In this document: positions 50,972-59,240 of the stretch, piece after piece
How positions within the stretch are numbered: the stretch's first letter is position 1
Layout: each line of letters opens with the position of its first letter
Source of the DNA: an uncultured Clostridia bacterium
Lineage (GTDB): Bacteria > Bacillota > Clostridia > UBA1381
Direction of reading: 5' to 3'
Length of the DNA: 64,000 nt
Assembly: GCA_947624485.1 (NCBI GenBank)
Contig: CANQKM010000007.1
Location: forward strand, 1-64,000
Program-made: the position numbers and the translations under genes
The notes under the pieces: generated by a model
Databases searched by the model: none
What the model saw: only the letters and a program-made list of their open reading frames with translations
What the model was told of the DNA's origin: nothing

Positions 50972-51904
50972 TCACTTCTTCGCGATTACGGATTTCGCCT
51001 GCTTTACTATATTTTCGGCTGTCAGTCCGTACGCCTCGAAAAGCTCCGCCGGCTTGCCCGACTGACCGAAGTCCTCCGTGCCGATAATCTTCACAGGACA
51101 CGGCGCGTTTTGGCATACTACCTCGCTCACCGCGCTGCCCAAGCCGCCCATTACGTAATGCTCCTCGGCGGTGACTATAGCGCCTGTTTCCTTCGCCGCT
51201 TTTATTATTATTTCCTCGTCGATAGGCTTAATCGTGTGAATGTTTATAACTCTCGCGCTTATTCCCTCAGCCGCAAGCGTTTCAGCCGCCTTTAATGATT
51301 CCTGAACCAATAAGCCCGTCGCGATTATCGTAACGTCCGAGCCTTCTTTAATCTGTACGCCCTTGCCTATCTCGAATTTGTAATCCTCGCCGTTAACGTC
51401 CTCAACAGCCAGTCTGCCGAAACGCATATATACCGGTCCGTTATGCTCCATCGCCGCCTTTACGGCAAGCTGCGCCTCAATGTCGTCCGCCGGATTTATA
51501 ATGACCATGCCCGGGATCGTGCGCATGAGCGCTATATCCTCAAGGCACTGATGCGAAGCGCCGTCCTCGCCTACCGAAATACCGGCGTGAGTAGCGCCTA
51601 TCTTTACGTTAAGATGCGGATAGCCGATTGAGTTACGGATCTGCTCGAACGCTCTGCCGGCCGCGAACATCGCGAATGTTGACGCGAACGCGATTTTGCC
51701 GCACGTCGCGAGACCTGCCGCTACGCACATCATGTCCGCTTCGGCTATGCCCATGTTGATAAATCTTTCGGGACACGCTTCCTTAAATTTAGTCGTCATT
51801 GTGGATTTTGAAAGGTCGGCGTCGAGAACAACGACATTCTCATTCGGTATGCCGTATTTGACAAGCGCCTGACCGTATGACGCTCTGGTTGCCTGTTTTG
51901 CCAT
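50972..51904 (-). CDS. transketolase, C-terminal subunit
   Basis: This is the pyrimidine-binding and C-terminal half of a split transketolase, 310 residues. It carries the thiamine pyrophosphate activating glutamate in FINMGIAEADMM (near 48-59), the STFAMFAAGRAFEQIRN segment, and the C-terminal domain with TAEEHYVMGGLGSAV. It must pair with the N-terminal subunit encoded just upstream to transfer two-carbon units in the pentose phosphate pathway. The start ATG overlaps the upstream stop codon (TAATG), so the two are coupled. A 1-deoxyxylulose-5-phosphate synthase was considered, but the split form and motifs fit transketolase. Confidence 0.93.
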   Translation of the reverse strand: MAKQATRASYGQALVKYGIPNENVVVLDADLSKSTMTTKFKEACPERFINMGIAEADMMCVAAGLATCGKIAFASTFAMFAAGRAFEQIRNSIGYPHLNVKIGATHAGISVGEDGASHQCLEDIALMRTIPGMVIINPADDIEAQLAVKAAMEHNGPVYMRFGRLAVEDVNGEDYKFEIGKGVQIKEGSDVTIIATGLLVQESLKAAETLAAEGISARVINIHTIKPIDEEIIIKAAKETGAIVTAEEHYVMGGLGSAVSEVVCQNAPCPVKIIGTEDFGQSGKPAELFEAYGLTAENIVKQAKSVIAKK

Positions 51905-52752
51905 TATAAGCTCGCCTCCAATCTCTTAATCTGCTCGTCAAGCTCCGCGATCGCCTTGTTGTAATCGTCCTCCTTCGGAGCCGCGCCGTGCCATGCGGGA
52001 TTATTCTCCATAAACGACACGTTCTTGCCCTTTACCGACTTCATTATAACGGCAGTCGGCTTGCCCTTTGTCGCCTTCGCCTCATTTACCGCTGATTCAA
52101 GTTCGTTAAAATCGTGCGCGCTGCACTTTATAACGTGCCAGCCGAACGCCTCGAATTTTTTGTCAATAGGCGTGGGGTTCATGACCTTCGTTATATCGCC
52201 GTCGATCTGCAATCCGTTGTTGTCGATGAAAATCGTGAAGTTGTCGAGCTTGTAATGCGGAGCGAACATAGCCTGCTCCCAAACCTGCCCTTCCTCCAAT
52301 TCGCCGTCGCCGAGAATTGAATAAACGCGGTAATCCTTGTTATCGAGCTTCGCCGCAAGAGCCATTCCGCCCGCGACACACACGCCCTGACCGAGCGAAC
52401 CCGTTGACATTTCAACTCCGGGTACTTTATCGAGAACCGGGTGTCCCTGTAAGAAGCTGCCGAACTTTCTCAAATTCTTCATCTCGGCAGGATCGAAAAA
52501 TCCACGTTCAGCCAGCGTTCCGTAAAGCGCCGGCGCGGTGTGTCCTTTTGACAGCACAAATCTGTCGCGTCCCTCCATTTTCGGGTTTTTGGGATCGATG
52601 TTCATAACCTCAAAATAGAGGTATGTAAGCACGTCCGCTATCGAAAGCGAGCCGCCCGGATGTCCCGAAGCCGCGTTGTACACGCCGGTAAGCGCGTGCT
52701 TGCGCACCTTGTTGGCGATTATGGACAGCTCTGTTACTCTTTTTGCATCCAT
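51904..52752 (-). CDS. transketolase, N-terminal subunit
   Basis: The 282-residue protein is the thiamine pyrophosphate-binding half of a split transketolase. Family marks are GVYNAASGHPGGSLS near residues 19-33, the GDGELEEGQVWEQAM motif (GDG...N type, near 148-162), and the metal-site FIDNNGLQIDG. Split transketolases are common in Clostridia and archaea. AGGAGG precedes the ATG by 10 bases. It lies 50 bases after mrnC in the same operon. The pentose phosphate route would receive arabinose and xylose carbon released by the glycosidases in this window. Confidence 0.95.
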   Translation of the reverse strand: MDAKRVTELSIIANKVRKHALTGVYNAASGHPGGSLSIADVLTYLYFEVMNIDPKNPKMEGRDRFVLSKGHTAPALYGTLAERGFFDPAEMKNLRKFGSFLQGHPVLDKVPGVEMSTGSLGQGVCVAGGMALAAKLDNKDYRVYSILGDGELEEGQVWEQAMFAPHYKLDNFTIFIDNNGLQIDGDITKVMNPTPIDKKFEAFGWHVIKCSAHDFNELESAVNEAKATKGKPTAVIMKSVKGKNVSFMENNPAWHGAAPKEDDYNKAIAELDEQIKRLEASL

Positions 52753-52802
52753 TATATCGTTTCCTCCTGTTATTTTTATTAAATCGGTTTTTACGCCGTT
52801 TT

Positions 52803-53210
52803 TTACTTCTTTTCTCTCTCGTCCAACGCGTGTTCGTATGCGAACGCCATAAGCTCATTGAGCCTGTCCTTCTCATCCGCGAGGTACAGGTAGCCGAAAA
52901 GCGCTTCAAGTCCCGTCGCGTAACGGTAATCGGATAGGTCGGCGTTCTTCGGCACGGTCGGTGATTTTGCGTTACGTCCGCGCCTGAACACCGCCGTTTC
53001 ATCGTCCGAAAGTATCGGGAGCATCGCGTGTATACTGTTCGACTGCGCGCGGGCTTTGACGTATTTTATACTGTGTACGTGCAGCTTATGCGCCGCCATG
53101 TCGGGGTGTTCCGCAATAAGTCGCGTGCGCACGTATACCTCGTATACCGCGTCGCCGATGTACGCCAGCGGCAGCGGCGCGTATTGGTTTGGTGGTTTCG
53201 TTTGCATCAT
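52803..53210 (-). CDS. mrnC: Mini-ribonuclease III
   Basis: MrnC is an RNase III catalytic domain without the double-stranded RNA-binding domain; it matures the 3' and 5' ends of 23S rRNA in Firmicutes. The 135-residue protein shows the signature [15 protein letters not shown] (near residues 14-28), with acidic catalytic residues, and the second acidic motif [16 protein letters not shown] near 95-110. The ATG at 53210 overlaps the cysS stop codon (ATGATG region, 4 bases), and the pair cysS-mrnC is conserved in Firmicutes. An ATG one codon later is an equally possible start. Confidence 0.93.
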   Translation of the reverse strand: MMQTKPPNQYAPLPLAYIGDAVYEVYVRTRLIAEHPDMAAHKLHVHSIKYVKARAQSNSIHAMLPILSDDETAVFRRGRNAKSPTVPKNADLSDYRYATGLEALFGYLYLADEKDRLNELMAFAYEHALDEREKK

Positions 53211-54601
53211 TCCACATAGCTCCACTGTACACCCGTCGGGGTATCCTTCAGGACGATATTCATTTCCTTCAGCTTATCGCGTATCGCGTCCGCTTCAGCC
53301 CAATTCTTCTCCGCGCGCGCCTTGTTACGCTTTTCTATCAATTCCTCGACCTCCGCGTCGATCGACTTCTTCTGTTTCTGGAACAAGCCCAGAACGCCGC
53401 CCAGTTCGCGTATAAGTCCGAGCGTTTTTTCTATTATCGCCTTTGAGTTTGCACCCGTAAGCTCCGTATTCGCGGCGTACACTATATCGAATATCGCGGC
53501 GGTCGCGCCGGCGGTGTTGAGGTCGTCGTCCATCGCCTCGATGAATTTATCCTTAAAGCCGTCAAGCTTTTCCGACAGCTCCGTTTCGGTAAGCACCTTA
53601 TCCTCCGCGCTTTCAAGCATAAATTCGAGATTGTCGATACACGTGTACACGCGTTCGACAGCCGATTTCGCCTGTTCCATAAGCTCGTCGGAGAAATTTA
53701 CGGGGCTTCTGTAATGCGCCGCGAGCATGAAGTAGCGGATAACCTCGCCGTCAAACTTTTTGCGCACGTCGCGCACCGTGAAGAAATTGCCGAGCGACTT
53801 GCTCATTTTGCGGTTGTCGATATTTATATAACCGTTGTGCATCCAGTAATGCGAAAACGGCTTGCCGTTCGCGCACTCCGACTGCGCTATCTCATTTTCG
53901 TGGTGCGGAAAAATCAAATCCTGACCGCCCGCGTGAATGTCGATCGTTTCGCCGAGGTACCTGTTTACCATCGCGCTGCACTCGATGTGCCAGCCCGGTC
54001 TGCCCATGCCCCACGGACTTTCCCACGCAGGCTCGCTCTCTTCCTTCTGCTTTTTCCACAGAGCGAAGTCCATCGGATCGCGCTTTTTCTCGCCGACCTC
54101 TATTCTCGCGCCCGCCTCGAGATCCTCCAAAGGCTGCTTTGACAGCTTGCCGTAGCCCGCGAATTTCTTTGCCGCAAAGTACACGTCGCCGTCAACGCAG
54201 TACGCGTAACCGTTTTCCTCGAGCTTTTTTATAACGTCTATGATCGCGTCAATGTTCTCGGTCGCCTTCGGGTGAATTGTCGCGGCGCGCACGCCGAGCG
54301 CCTTCGCGTCGTCGAAATACTCCGCTATGAACCGTTCGCCGAGTTCCTTGACCGTGGTGTTTTCCTCTTTCGCGCGGTTGATCATCTTGTCGTCAACGTC
54401 GGTGAAATTCTGCACGAACGTAACCTTCATGCCGCGGTACTCCATGTAGCGGCGGAGCGTGTCGAAAATAACAAGCGGACGCGCGTTTCCGATGTGGATG
54501 TAATTGTACACCGTCGGACCGCACGCGTACATCTTTACCTCGTTTTCGGTAATCGGCACAAATTCCTGCTTTTGCCTTGTGAGCGTGTTGTATATCTTCA
54601 T
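53207..54601 (-). CDS. cysS: cysteine--tRNA ligase
   Basis: CysRS charges tRNA-Cys. The 464-residue class I synthetase has the zinc cysteine C27 in [17 protein letters not shown], with HIGN at 36-39, further zinc ligands in WHIECSAM and [10 protein letters not shown], and KMSKS at about 265-269. The anticodon-binding helices fill the C-terminus. AAGGAAG lies before the ATG at 54601. It heads an operon cysS, mrnC, two transketolase subunits and a lipoprotein. The leader is short (about 30 bases), so no T-box is present. Confidence 0.97.
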   Translation of the reverse strand: MKIYNTLTRQKQEFVPITENEVKMYACGPTVYNYIHIGNARPLVIFDTLRRYMEYRGMKVTFVQNFTDVDDKMINRAKEENTTVKELGERFIAEYFDDAKALGVRAATIHPKATENIDAIIDVIKKLEENGYAYCVDGDVYFAAKKFAGYGKLSKQPLEDLEAGARIEVGEKKRDPMDFALWKKQKEESEPAWESPWGMGRPGWHIECSAMVNRYLGETIDIHAGGQDLIFPHHENEIAQSECANGKPFSHYWMHNGYINIDNRKMSKSLGNFFTVRDVRKKFDGEVIRYFMLAAHYRSPVNFSDELMEQAKSAVERVYTCIDNLEFMLESAEDKVLTETELSEKLDGFKDKFIEAMDDDLNTAGATAAIFDIVYAANTELTGANSKAIIEKTLGLIRELGGVLGLFQKQKKSIDAEVEELIEKRNKARAEKNWAEADAIRDKLKEMNIVLKDTPTGVQWSYVE

Positions 54602-54636
54602 TGCGTTACTTCCTTTTTACATATTTAACCATTATA

Positions 54637-54665
54637 ATTCTACCACATACCGCCGAAAAAAACAA
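54637..54665 (-). promoter_or_regulatory. promoter of the cysS operon
   Basis: On the minus strand TTGTTT (54665-54660) and TAGAAT (54642-54637) are 17 bases apart. A TATAAT just downstream has no suitable -35 box. Confidence 0.55.
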
Positions 54666-54704
54666 CCGTTATTTAGAATATTTTCGCGTGCAAGAGAAAA
54701 AATC

Positions 54705-54732
54705 TTGAATTTTTTGAAATCTGTGGTATAAT
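54705..54732 (+). promoter_or_regulatory. promoter of predicted non-coding RNA 2
   Basis: TTGAAT (54705-54710) and TATAAT (54727-54732) are separated by 16 bases. The start would fall at about 54737-54739, the first bases of the closing stem of the predicted RNA. Confidence 0.75.
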
Positions 54733-54735
54733 GAA

Positions 54736-55011
54736 TGTACCACATTATTTTTACTGCTGTGTATTTTTGCATGGCACTACTTTTTTAATACTTATTTTTA
54801 TGGAGTATTCGGTATAGAATATTCTGTTTTGCGGTACACTTATTTCAAAGTAGAGTTTTGTGTTTGTCAAAAACGCAGGCTTCATATTGAAATGCTCTAC
54901 TCTGAATAACGCAATAATTTTGTAGTGTTTCATTGGCAGTAAAAATGTGTGGTAACATTAAATCCAAGCCGCGTTTTTATGCGTGGCGCGGATTTGTGCC
55001 ACGCATTTTTT
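54736..55011 (+). ncRNA. predicted structured RNA 2 (unknown family, 6S-like topology) with terminator
   Basis: A 22-base 5' arm (54736-54757) pairs with 54936-54957, giving about 20 pairs plus one wobble with two single-base bulges. Inside are further long-range pairs, CACTAC (54775-54780) with GTAGTG (54922-54927) and AGTAGAG with CTCTACT, so the body of about 220 bases can fold into a rod with internal loops. A strong terminator follows: ATGCGTGGC (54979-54987), GCCACGCAT (54998-55006) and T residues to 55011. It has its own promoter. No ribosome binding site or convincing reading frame lies inside. A leader RNA for the leucine-rich protein at 55197 is an alternative, but a repeat element separates them. 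Confidence 0.65.
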
Positions 55012-55021
55012 GATGCGTGGT

Positions 55022-55166
55022 GTGAGGCTCCCCTTGAGGGGAGCTGTCGCCGAAGGCGACTGAGAGGTGGTCTTAAAAATTTGTTGCCACCTCTCCGTCA
55101 TCGCTACGCGATGCCACCTCCCCTCAAGGGGAGGCTAACGTAGGGGCGACCCTTGCGGTCGCCCGC
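55022..55166. repeat. palindromic intergenic repeat, copy E (TTGAGG variant)
   Basis: It contains CTCCCCTTGAGGGGAG, GTCGCCGAAGGCGAC, GAGAGGTGG / CCACCTCTC, CATCGCTACGCGATG and CCTCCCCTCAAGGGGAGG, and then the satellite hairpin GGGGCGACC-CTTGC-GGTCGCCC. It is the cleanest single copy in the window. It begins 11 bases after the terminator of predicted RNA 2 and ends 30 bases before the next gene. Confidence 0.88.
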
Positions 55167-55196
55167 AAATTACACTAAATTACGGAGGAAGAAAAC

Positions 55197-56186
55197 ATGA
55201 AAAAACGAATTTTACTTGTACTGGCAGTACTGACAATGCTCCTGTGCGTGCCGCTTATCGCAAACGCCCAAATCATCGGCAGCGGAAACTGCGGAGCGGA
55301 AGTCGGTAACGTAACATGGACACTTGACGACGAAGGAACACTCACTATAAGCGGTGAGGGGGATATGGAGGATTATCCCATTTTTTCTGCTCCGTGGCCA
55401 ATATTTATTACAAAATTGGTAATCGAACCGGGCGTAACAAGTATTGGAAGCTATTCGTTTTTCCTTTCCCCAGGCTTAACAAGCGTTACCATACCGGACG
55501 GTGTAACGAGTATTGGTGAAGGTGCGTTTGCCAACTGCGACGGCTTGACAAGCGTTACCATATCCAACAGCGTAACATGTATTGGTGAAGGTGCGTTTAA
55601 TAGTTGTACCGGCTTAGCAAACGTTACCATCGGCAGCAGCGTAAAAAGCATTGGCAATTCTGCGTTTTTTTGCTGCAACAGCTTAACAAGCATAACCATA
55701 CCCAATAGCGTAACAGACATTGGCAGACAAGCGTTCTATAGCTGCAGAGACTTGACAAATATTACCATATCTGAAAGTGTAACAAGTATTGATGAAGGCG
55801 CATTTTCTTACTGTGACAGCCTGACAGATGTATACTATTCAGGATCAGAACAGGACTGGAAGTTGATTGAGATAGGTTCATATAACGACTGTCTGAAAAA
55901 TGCCACAATCCACTACGGAAGGCACGACCAAATCACTCCTGTCACTCTAACCGTCGCGCAGTCGGGCGGCGGCTACGTACTTACCGCCGAAACGGATTAT
56001 GACGGCATTGCGTATGCGGCGGCGTATGACGCGGAGGGTGCGCTGATAAGCGTCGTAAGCGAGCCGTTTACCGACGGAGCGGCGACCGTTGCGCCGGATA
56101 CGGCGGGCGCGGCAAAAATCAAATTTTTCGTTTGGACAAACACCGTGCAGCCTATTACGCTCGCGAAGGAGATTACATTAAACTGA
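55197..56186 (+). CDS. secreted BspA-type leucine-rich repeat protein
   Basis: The 329-residue product has a signal peptide (about 1-24, ending NANA-Q) and a short N-terminal beta segment (WTLDDEGTLTISGEG). Six tandem leucine-rich repeats of 23 residues follow (about 75-215), with the consensus SVTSIGEGAFxxCxGLTSVTI, and a C-terminal beta domain of about 85 residues (248-329). BspA-type repeats serve in adhesion or binding of large ligands; no enzyme domain is present. Similar repeats form the tail of the PL11 lyase at 27584-30880. GGAGG is 8 bases before the ATG. No clear promoter is visible between repeat copy E and the gene. Confidence 0.85.
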   Translation: MKKRILLVLAVLTMLLCVPLIANAQIIGSGNCGAEVGNVTWTLDDEGTLTISGEGDMEDYPIFSAPWPIFITKLVIEPGVTSIGSYSFFLSPGLTSVTIPDGVTSIGEGAFANCDGLTSVTISNSVTCIGEGAFNSCTGLANVTIGSSVKSIGNSAFFCCNSLTSITIPNSVTDIGRQAFYSCRDLTNITISESVTSIDEGAFSYCDSLTDVYYSGSEQDWKLIEIGSYNDCLKNATIHYGRHDQITPVTLTVAQSGGGYVLTAETDYDGIAYAAAYDAEGALISVVSEPFTDGAATVAPDTAGAAKIKFFVWTNTVQPITLAKEITLN

Positions 56187-56221
56187 ACCAAATTTAACCA
56201 GCCGCGCATTATGTAATTTTT

Positions 56222-56252
56222 TGAATAATAAGCAAGAAAAGAAATCATAATA
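56222..56252 (+). promoter_or_regulatory. candidate sigma-G (forespore) promoter of spoVT
   Basis: TGAATA (56222-56227) and CATAATA (56246-56252) are 18 bases apart, close to the sigma-G pattern of Bacillus and Clostridium. spoVT is a sigma-G target in Bacillus subtilis. A TATAAT at 56270 has no -35 partner. Confidence 0.55.
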
Positions 56253-56298
56253 AACCCGTAGCCGATAATTATAATTTAAATACAGGAGGAGTTTATTT

Positions 56299-56835
56299 AT
56301 GAAGGCAACGGGAATTGTAAGACGAATAGATGACCTTGGCAGGATCGTTATACCCAAGGAGATACGCCGCACAATGCGTATCCGTGAGGGAGATCCGCTT
56401 GAAATATACACCGAAAAAGACGGCGAGGTAATTTTTAAGAAGTATTCGCCCATAGGAGAACTCGGGGATTTCGCGACAAACTACGTCGAAACGCTCGCGA
56501 AGGCGTCCGGTCACGGCGCGTGCATCACCGACCGCGACAGCGTTATCGCCGTGTCGGGCATACCCAAAAAGGAACTTATGGAGCGTCGCGTGTCGAGCGA
56601 GCTTGAAAACGTCATGAACGAGAAAATCATTGTAAGCTACAAGGACGGCAAGCCCGTGTCGGTAGCCGACGGCGTTGACAAGTACAGCGCGGGCGTGGTC
56701 GTGCCTATCGTGAGCGAGGGCGACACGATTGGTTCGGTACTGTTTATCATGAACGACGGCGAGCAGCCGTCCGAGGTTGACGAAAAGCTCGCGGAAAGCG
56801 CGGCGGGATTTCTCGGTAAGCATATGGAAGGCTGA
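56299..56835 (+). CDS. spoVT: stage V sporulation protein T
   Basis: SpoVT is a forespore transcription factor that adjusts sigma-G dependent genes. The 178-residue protein has an N-terminal AbrB-type swapped-hairpin DNA-binding domain (MKATGIVRRIDDLGRIVIPKEIRR in the first 24 residues, landmarks IVRRIDDLGR and VIPKEIRR) and a C-terminal GAF-like domain (about 58-175) ending GEQPSEVDEKLAESAA. Full length separates it from the shorter AbrB. AGGAGG precedes the ATG. It is a single gene with its own terminator. Confidence 0.96.
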   Translation: MKATGIVRRIDDLGRIVIPKEIRRTMRIREGDPLEIYTEKDGEVIFKKYSPIGELGDFATNYVETLAKASGHGACITDRDSVIAVSGIPKKELMERRVSSELENVMNEKIIVSYKDGKPVSVADGVDKYSAGVVVPIVSEGDTIGSVLFIMNDGEQPSEVDEKLAESAAGFLGKHMEG

Positions 56836-56844
56836 ATATAAAAG

Positions 56845-56876
56845 CTCCCGAAAGGCAAACGCCCTTCGGGAGTTTT
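56845..56876 (+). terminator. terminator of spoVT
   Basis: CTCCCGAAAGG (56845-56855) pairs with CCCTTCGGGAG (56862-56872), with one mismatch, and is followed by four T. Two copies of TTTTAGTGTCCCC, the arm of the groEL terminator, come directly after it. Confidence 0.85.
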
Positions 56877-56905
56877 AGTGTCCCCGTGTTTTTAGTGTCC
56901 CCGCA

Positions 56906-59140
56906 TCACGGCTTAAAGAAACGAAGTCTTAACGCGTTCGACACTACAAACACGCTGCTGAAACTCATCGCGGCAGCCGCTATCATTGGGTTAAGGCAGA
57001 ATCCGCCGAGCCAGTAAAGCGCACCCGCCGCAACGGGTATGCCGAGTACATTGTAGAAGAATGCCCAGAAGAGGTTTTGCTTTATATTTCGCATTACGGC
57101 GCGGCTTAATTTCATCGCCGTAACCGCGTCGCGCAGGTCGCTTTTCATCAGTACCACGTCAGCCGCCTCTATCGCGACGTCCGTACCCGCGCCTATCGCC
57201 ACGCCCACGTCGGCGCGTGTGAGAGCGGGAGCGTCGTTTATGCCGTCGCCGACCATTGCCACGCTGCGTCCCTCGGACTGCAGACGGCGCACCTCCGCCT
57301 CCTTGCCCGACGGCAGCACCTCGGCTATCGCGTCGGTGAGGTTGAGGCTTTTGCGTATCGCCTCGGCTGTAACCTTGTTGTCGCCGGTGAGCATTACCAC
57401 CTTTAATTTCATATCGCGCATAGCGTCTATCGCGGCGCGGCTCGTTTCCTTAACTGTGTCCGCAACGGCGATTATACCTATAAATTTACCGTCAGCCGCA
57501 AAGTAGAGAGCCGTTTTGCCCTCCGCCGCAAGCGCGGTGTTTTCGGTCGCGGTCACGTTGTTTTCACACATCATTTTGTAATTTCCGGCAAGTATTTTTT
57601 TGCCGTTCACAACGCCGCTCACACCGCGTCCGGCTGTCTGTTTGAAGTCCTCGGCTGTCTTTACGTCCATGTCCTTTGCCTTTTCGACTATCGCCCGCGC
57701 GAGCGGATGCTCCGACGCATTTTCAACCGCCGCCGCGACGGACAAAAGCTCGTTTTCCGTCACGCCGCTGGGGATTATATCCGTCACGGACGGCTTACCC
57801 TCGGTTATCGTGCCGGTTTTGTCAAGCACAACGGTGTCGGTTTTGCAAGCCGTTTCAAGGCTTTCGGCTGATTTTATGAGTATGCCGAGCTGTGCGCCCC
57901 TGCCCGTTCCGACCATTATCGCTGTCGGCGTGGCAAGTCCGAGCGCGCACGGACACGATATTACGAGTACCGATACAGCCATTGTGAACGCGAAGCCCGC
58001 GCCCTTGCCGATAAGCAGCCACACAACGGCGGTGACTATCGCTATCCCGATAACGACCGGCACGAACACGCCGGCTACCTTGTCCGCGAGCTTTGATATC
58101 GGCGCTTTCGACGACGCGGCTTCCTCTACAAGGCTTATAATCTGCGCGAGCGTCGTGTCCTCGCCCACCTTTTCAACGCGGAACACGAAGTAACCCGACT
58201 TGTTCACGGTCGCGCCGGTAACGCTGTCGCCGACGGTCTTTTCGACCGCTATGCTCTCGCCCGTTATCGCCGACTCGTCAACCGCGCCGTTTCCTTCGGT
58301 TATCACGCCGTCGAGCGGTACCGTCTGTCCGGCTTTCACGACTACGTATTCGCCGACCTTAACGTCCTCGACCGCGACTGTTTTCTCCTTGCCGTTCCTA
58401 ATAACGACAGCCGTTTTCGGCGAAAGGTCTATAAGCTTTTCTATTGCTCGCGAGGTTTTGCCCTTGGCGCGTGTTTCGAGGTATTTGCCGAGCGTTATCA
58501 GCGTCACGATAGTCGCTGCGCCCTCGAAATAGAGGTTCATCATGTAGCTTTCGACAAGCTCCCTGTTGCCGTGACCGAGACCGTAGCCGATACAATAAAT
58601 CGCCACGATCCCGTACACGAGCGACGCGCCCGAGCCTATCGCAATTAAAGAGTCCATGTTCGGCGCGCCGTGAAACAGCGTTTTGAAGCCGTTTATGAAA
58701 TATTTTCTGTTTATTATGACTATAGGCAGCGTCAGCAAAAGCTGCGTGAACGCGAACGCGAGCGCGTCCTCATACCCTTTTATCCATAAATTTACAAGCG
58801 GAAAGTTCCACATATGCCCCATCGAAAGGTACATAAGCGGAACGAGCAGCGCGACCGACACGATAAGGCGTATCTTCATGCTTTTAATCTCGTCCTCAAC
58901 GCCCGTATCGCGCGTCTCCGTCTTTTTTTCACCCGTTTTGGACGCGCCGTAACCTGCCGCGATCACCGCGCCGATTATCTCACCCTCCGTCACCGCGTCA
59001 TCGTCGTAATCGACGCTCATATTATTCATAAGGAGGTTCACGTTCACTTCGTTTACGCCGTCGAGCGAGCGCACCGCTTTGTCCACACGCGCGCTGCACG
59101 CGCTGCACGTCATTCCCGTTATATCGAATTTGCCCGTCAT
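56906..59140 (-). CDS. copA: copper-translocating P-type ATPase
   Basis: CopA exports Cu(I) from the cytoplasm at the cost of ATP. The 744-residue protein has one N-terminal heavy-metal domain with GMTCSAC (C12, C15), eight membrane segments, the TGES actuator loop (ESAITGES), the transport motif SCPCALG at about 394-400, the phosphorylated aspartate in DKTGT near 440, an SEHPLA motif and the [10 protein letters not shown] hinge. The CPC motif and the NLFWAFFYN and [14 protein letters not shown] segments fit the copper branch and not zinc/cadmium. GAGG precedes the ATG by 8 bases. No CopZ or CsoR gene lies nearby. Confidence 0.96.
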   Translation of the reverse strand: MTGKFDITGMTCSACSARVDKAVRSLDGVNEVNVNLLMNNMSVDYDDDAVTEGEIIGAVIAAGYGASKTGEKKTETRDTGVEDEIKSMKIRLIVSVALLVPLMYLSMGHMWNFPLVNLWIKGYEDALAFAFTQLLLTLPIVIINRKYFINGFKTLFHGAPNMDSLIAIGSGASLVYGIVAIYCIGYGLGHGNRELVESYMMNLYFEGAATIVTLITLGKYLETRAKGKTSRAIEKLIDLSPKTAVVIRNGKEKTVAVEDVKVGEYVVVKAGQTVPLDGVITEGNGAVDESAITGESIAVEKTVGDSVTGATVNKSGYFVFRVEKVGEDTTLAQIISLVEEAASSKAPISKLADKVAGVFVPVVIGIAIVTAVVWLLIGKGAGFAFTMAVSVLVISCPCALGLATPTAIMVGTGRGAQLGILIKSAESLETACKTDTVVLDKTGTITEGKPSVTDIIPSGVTENELLSVAAAVENASEHPLARAIVEKAKDMDVKTAEDFKQTAGRGVSGVVNGKKILAGNYKMMCENNVTATENTALAAEGKTALYFAADGKFIGIIAVADTVKETSRAAIDAMRDMKLKVVMLTGDNKVTAEAIRKSLNLTDAIAEVLPSGKEAEVRRLQSEGRSVAMVGDGINDAPALTRADVGVAIGAGTDVAIEAADVVLMKSDLRDAVTAMKLSRAVMRNIKQNLFWAFFYNVLGIPVAAGALYWLGGFCLNPMIAAAAMSFSSVFVVSNALRLRFFKP

Positions 59141-59193
59141 AACAACCGCCTCGCATATATGATAATTTAATATTAGTTTTTCCGACTTTGTTA

Positions 59194-59222
59194 ATTATAT
59201 CACATATGGTTTTACTTTTCAA
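59194..59222 (-). promoter_or_regulatory. promoter of copA
   Basis: On the minus strand TTGAAA (59222-59217) and TATAAT (59199-59194) are 17 bases apart. An ATATGTGATATAA stretch overlaps the -10 box but no clear copper-repressor site is recognisable. Confidence 0.75.
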
Positions 59223-59240
59223 GACGGGCGGACGCGTTTT

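Noticed and set aside
54602..54740. T-box leader before cysS
   Set aside because: The leader is about 30 bases and has no TGGNACCGCG element.
54751..54933. 60-codon minus-strand open frame inside predicted RNA 2
   Set aside because: No ribosome binding site and AT-rich composition; the long-range base pairing explains the segment better.
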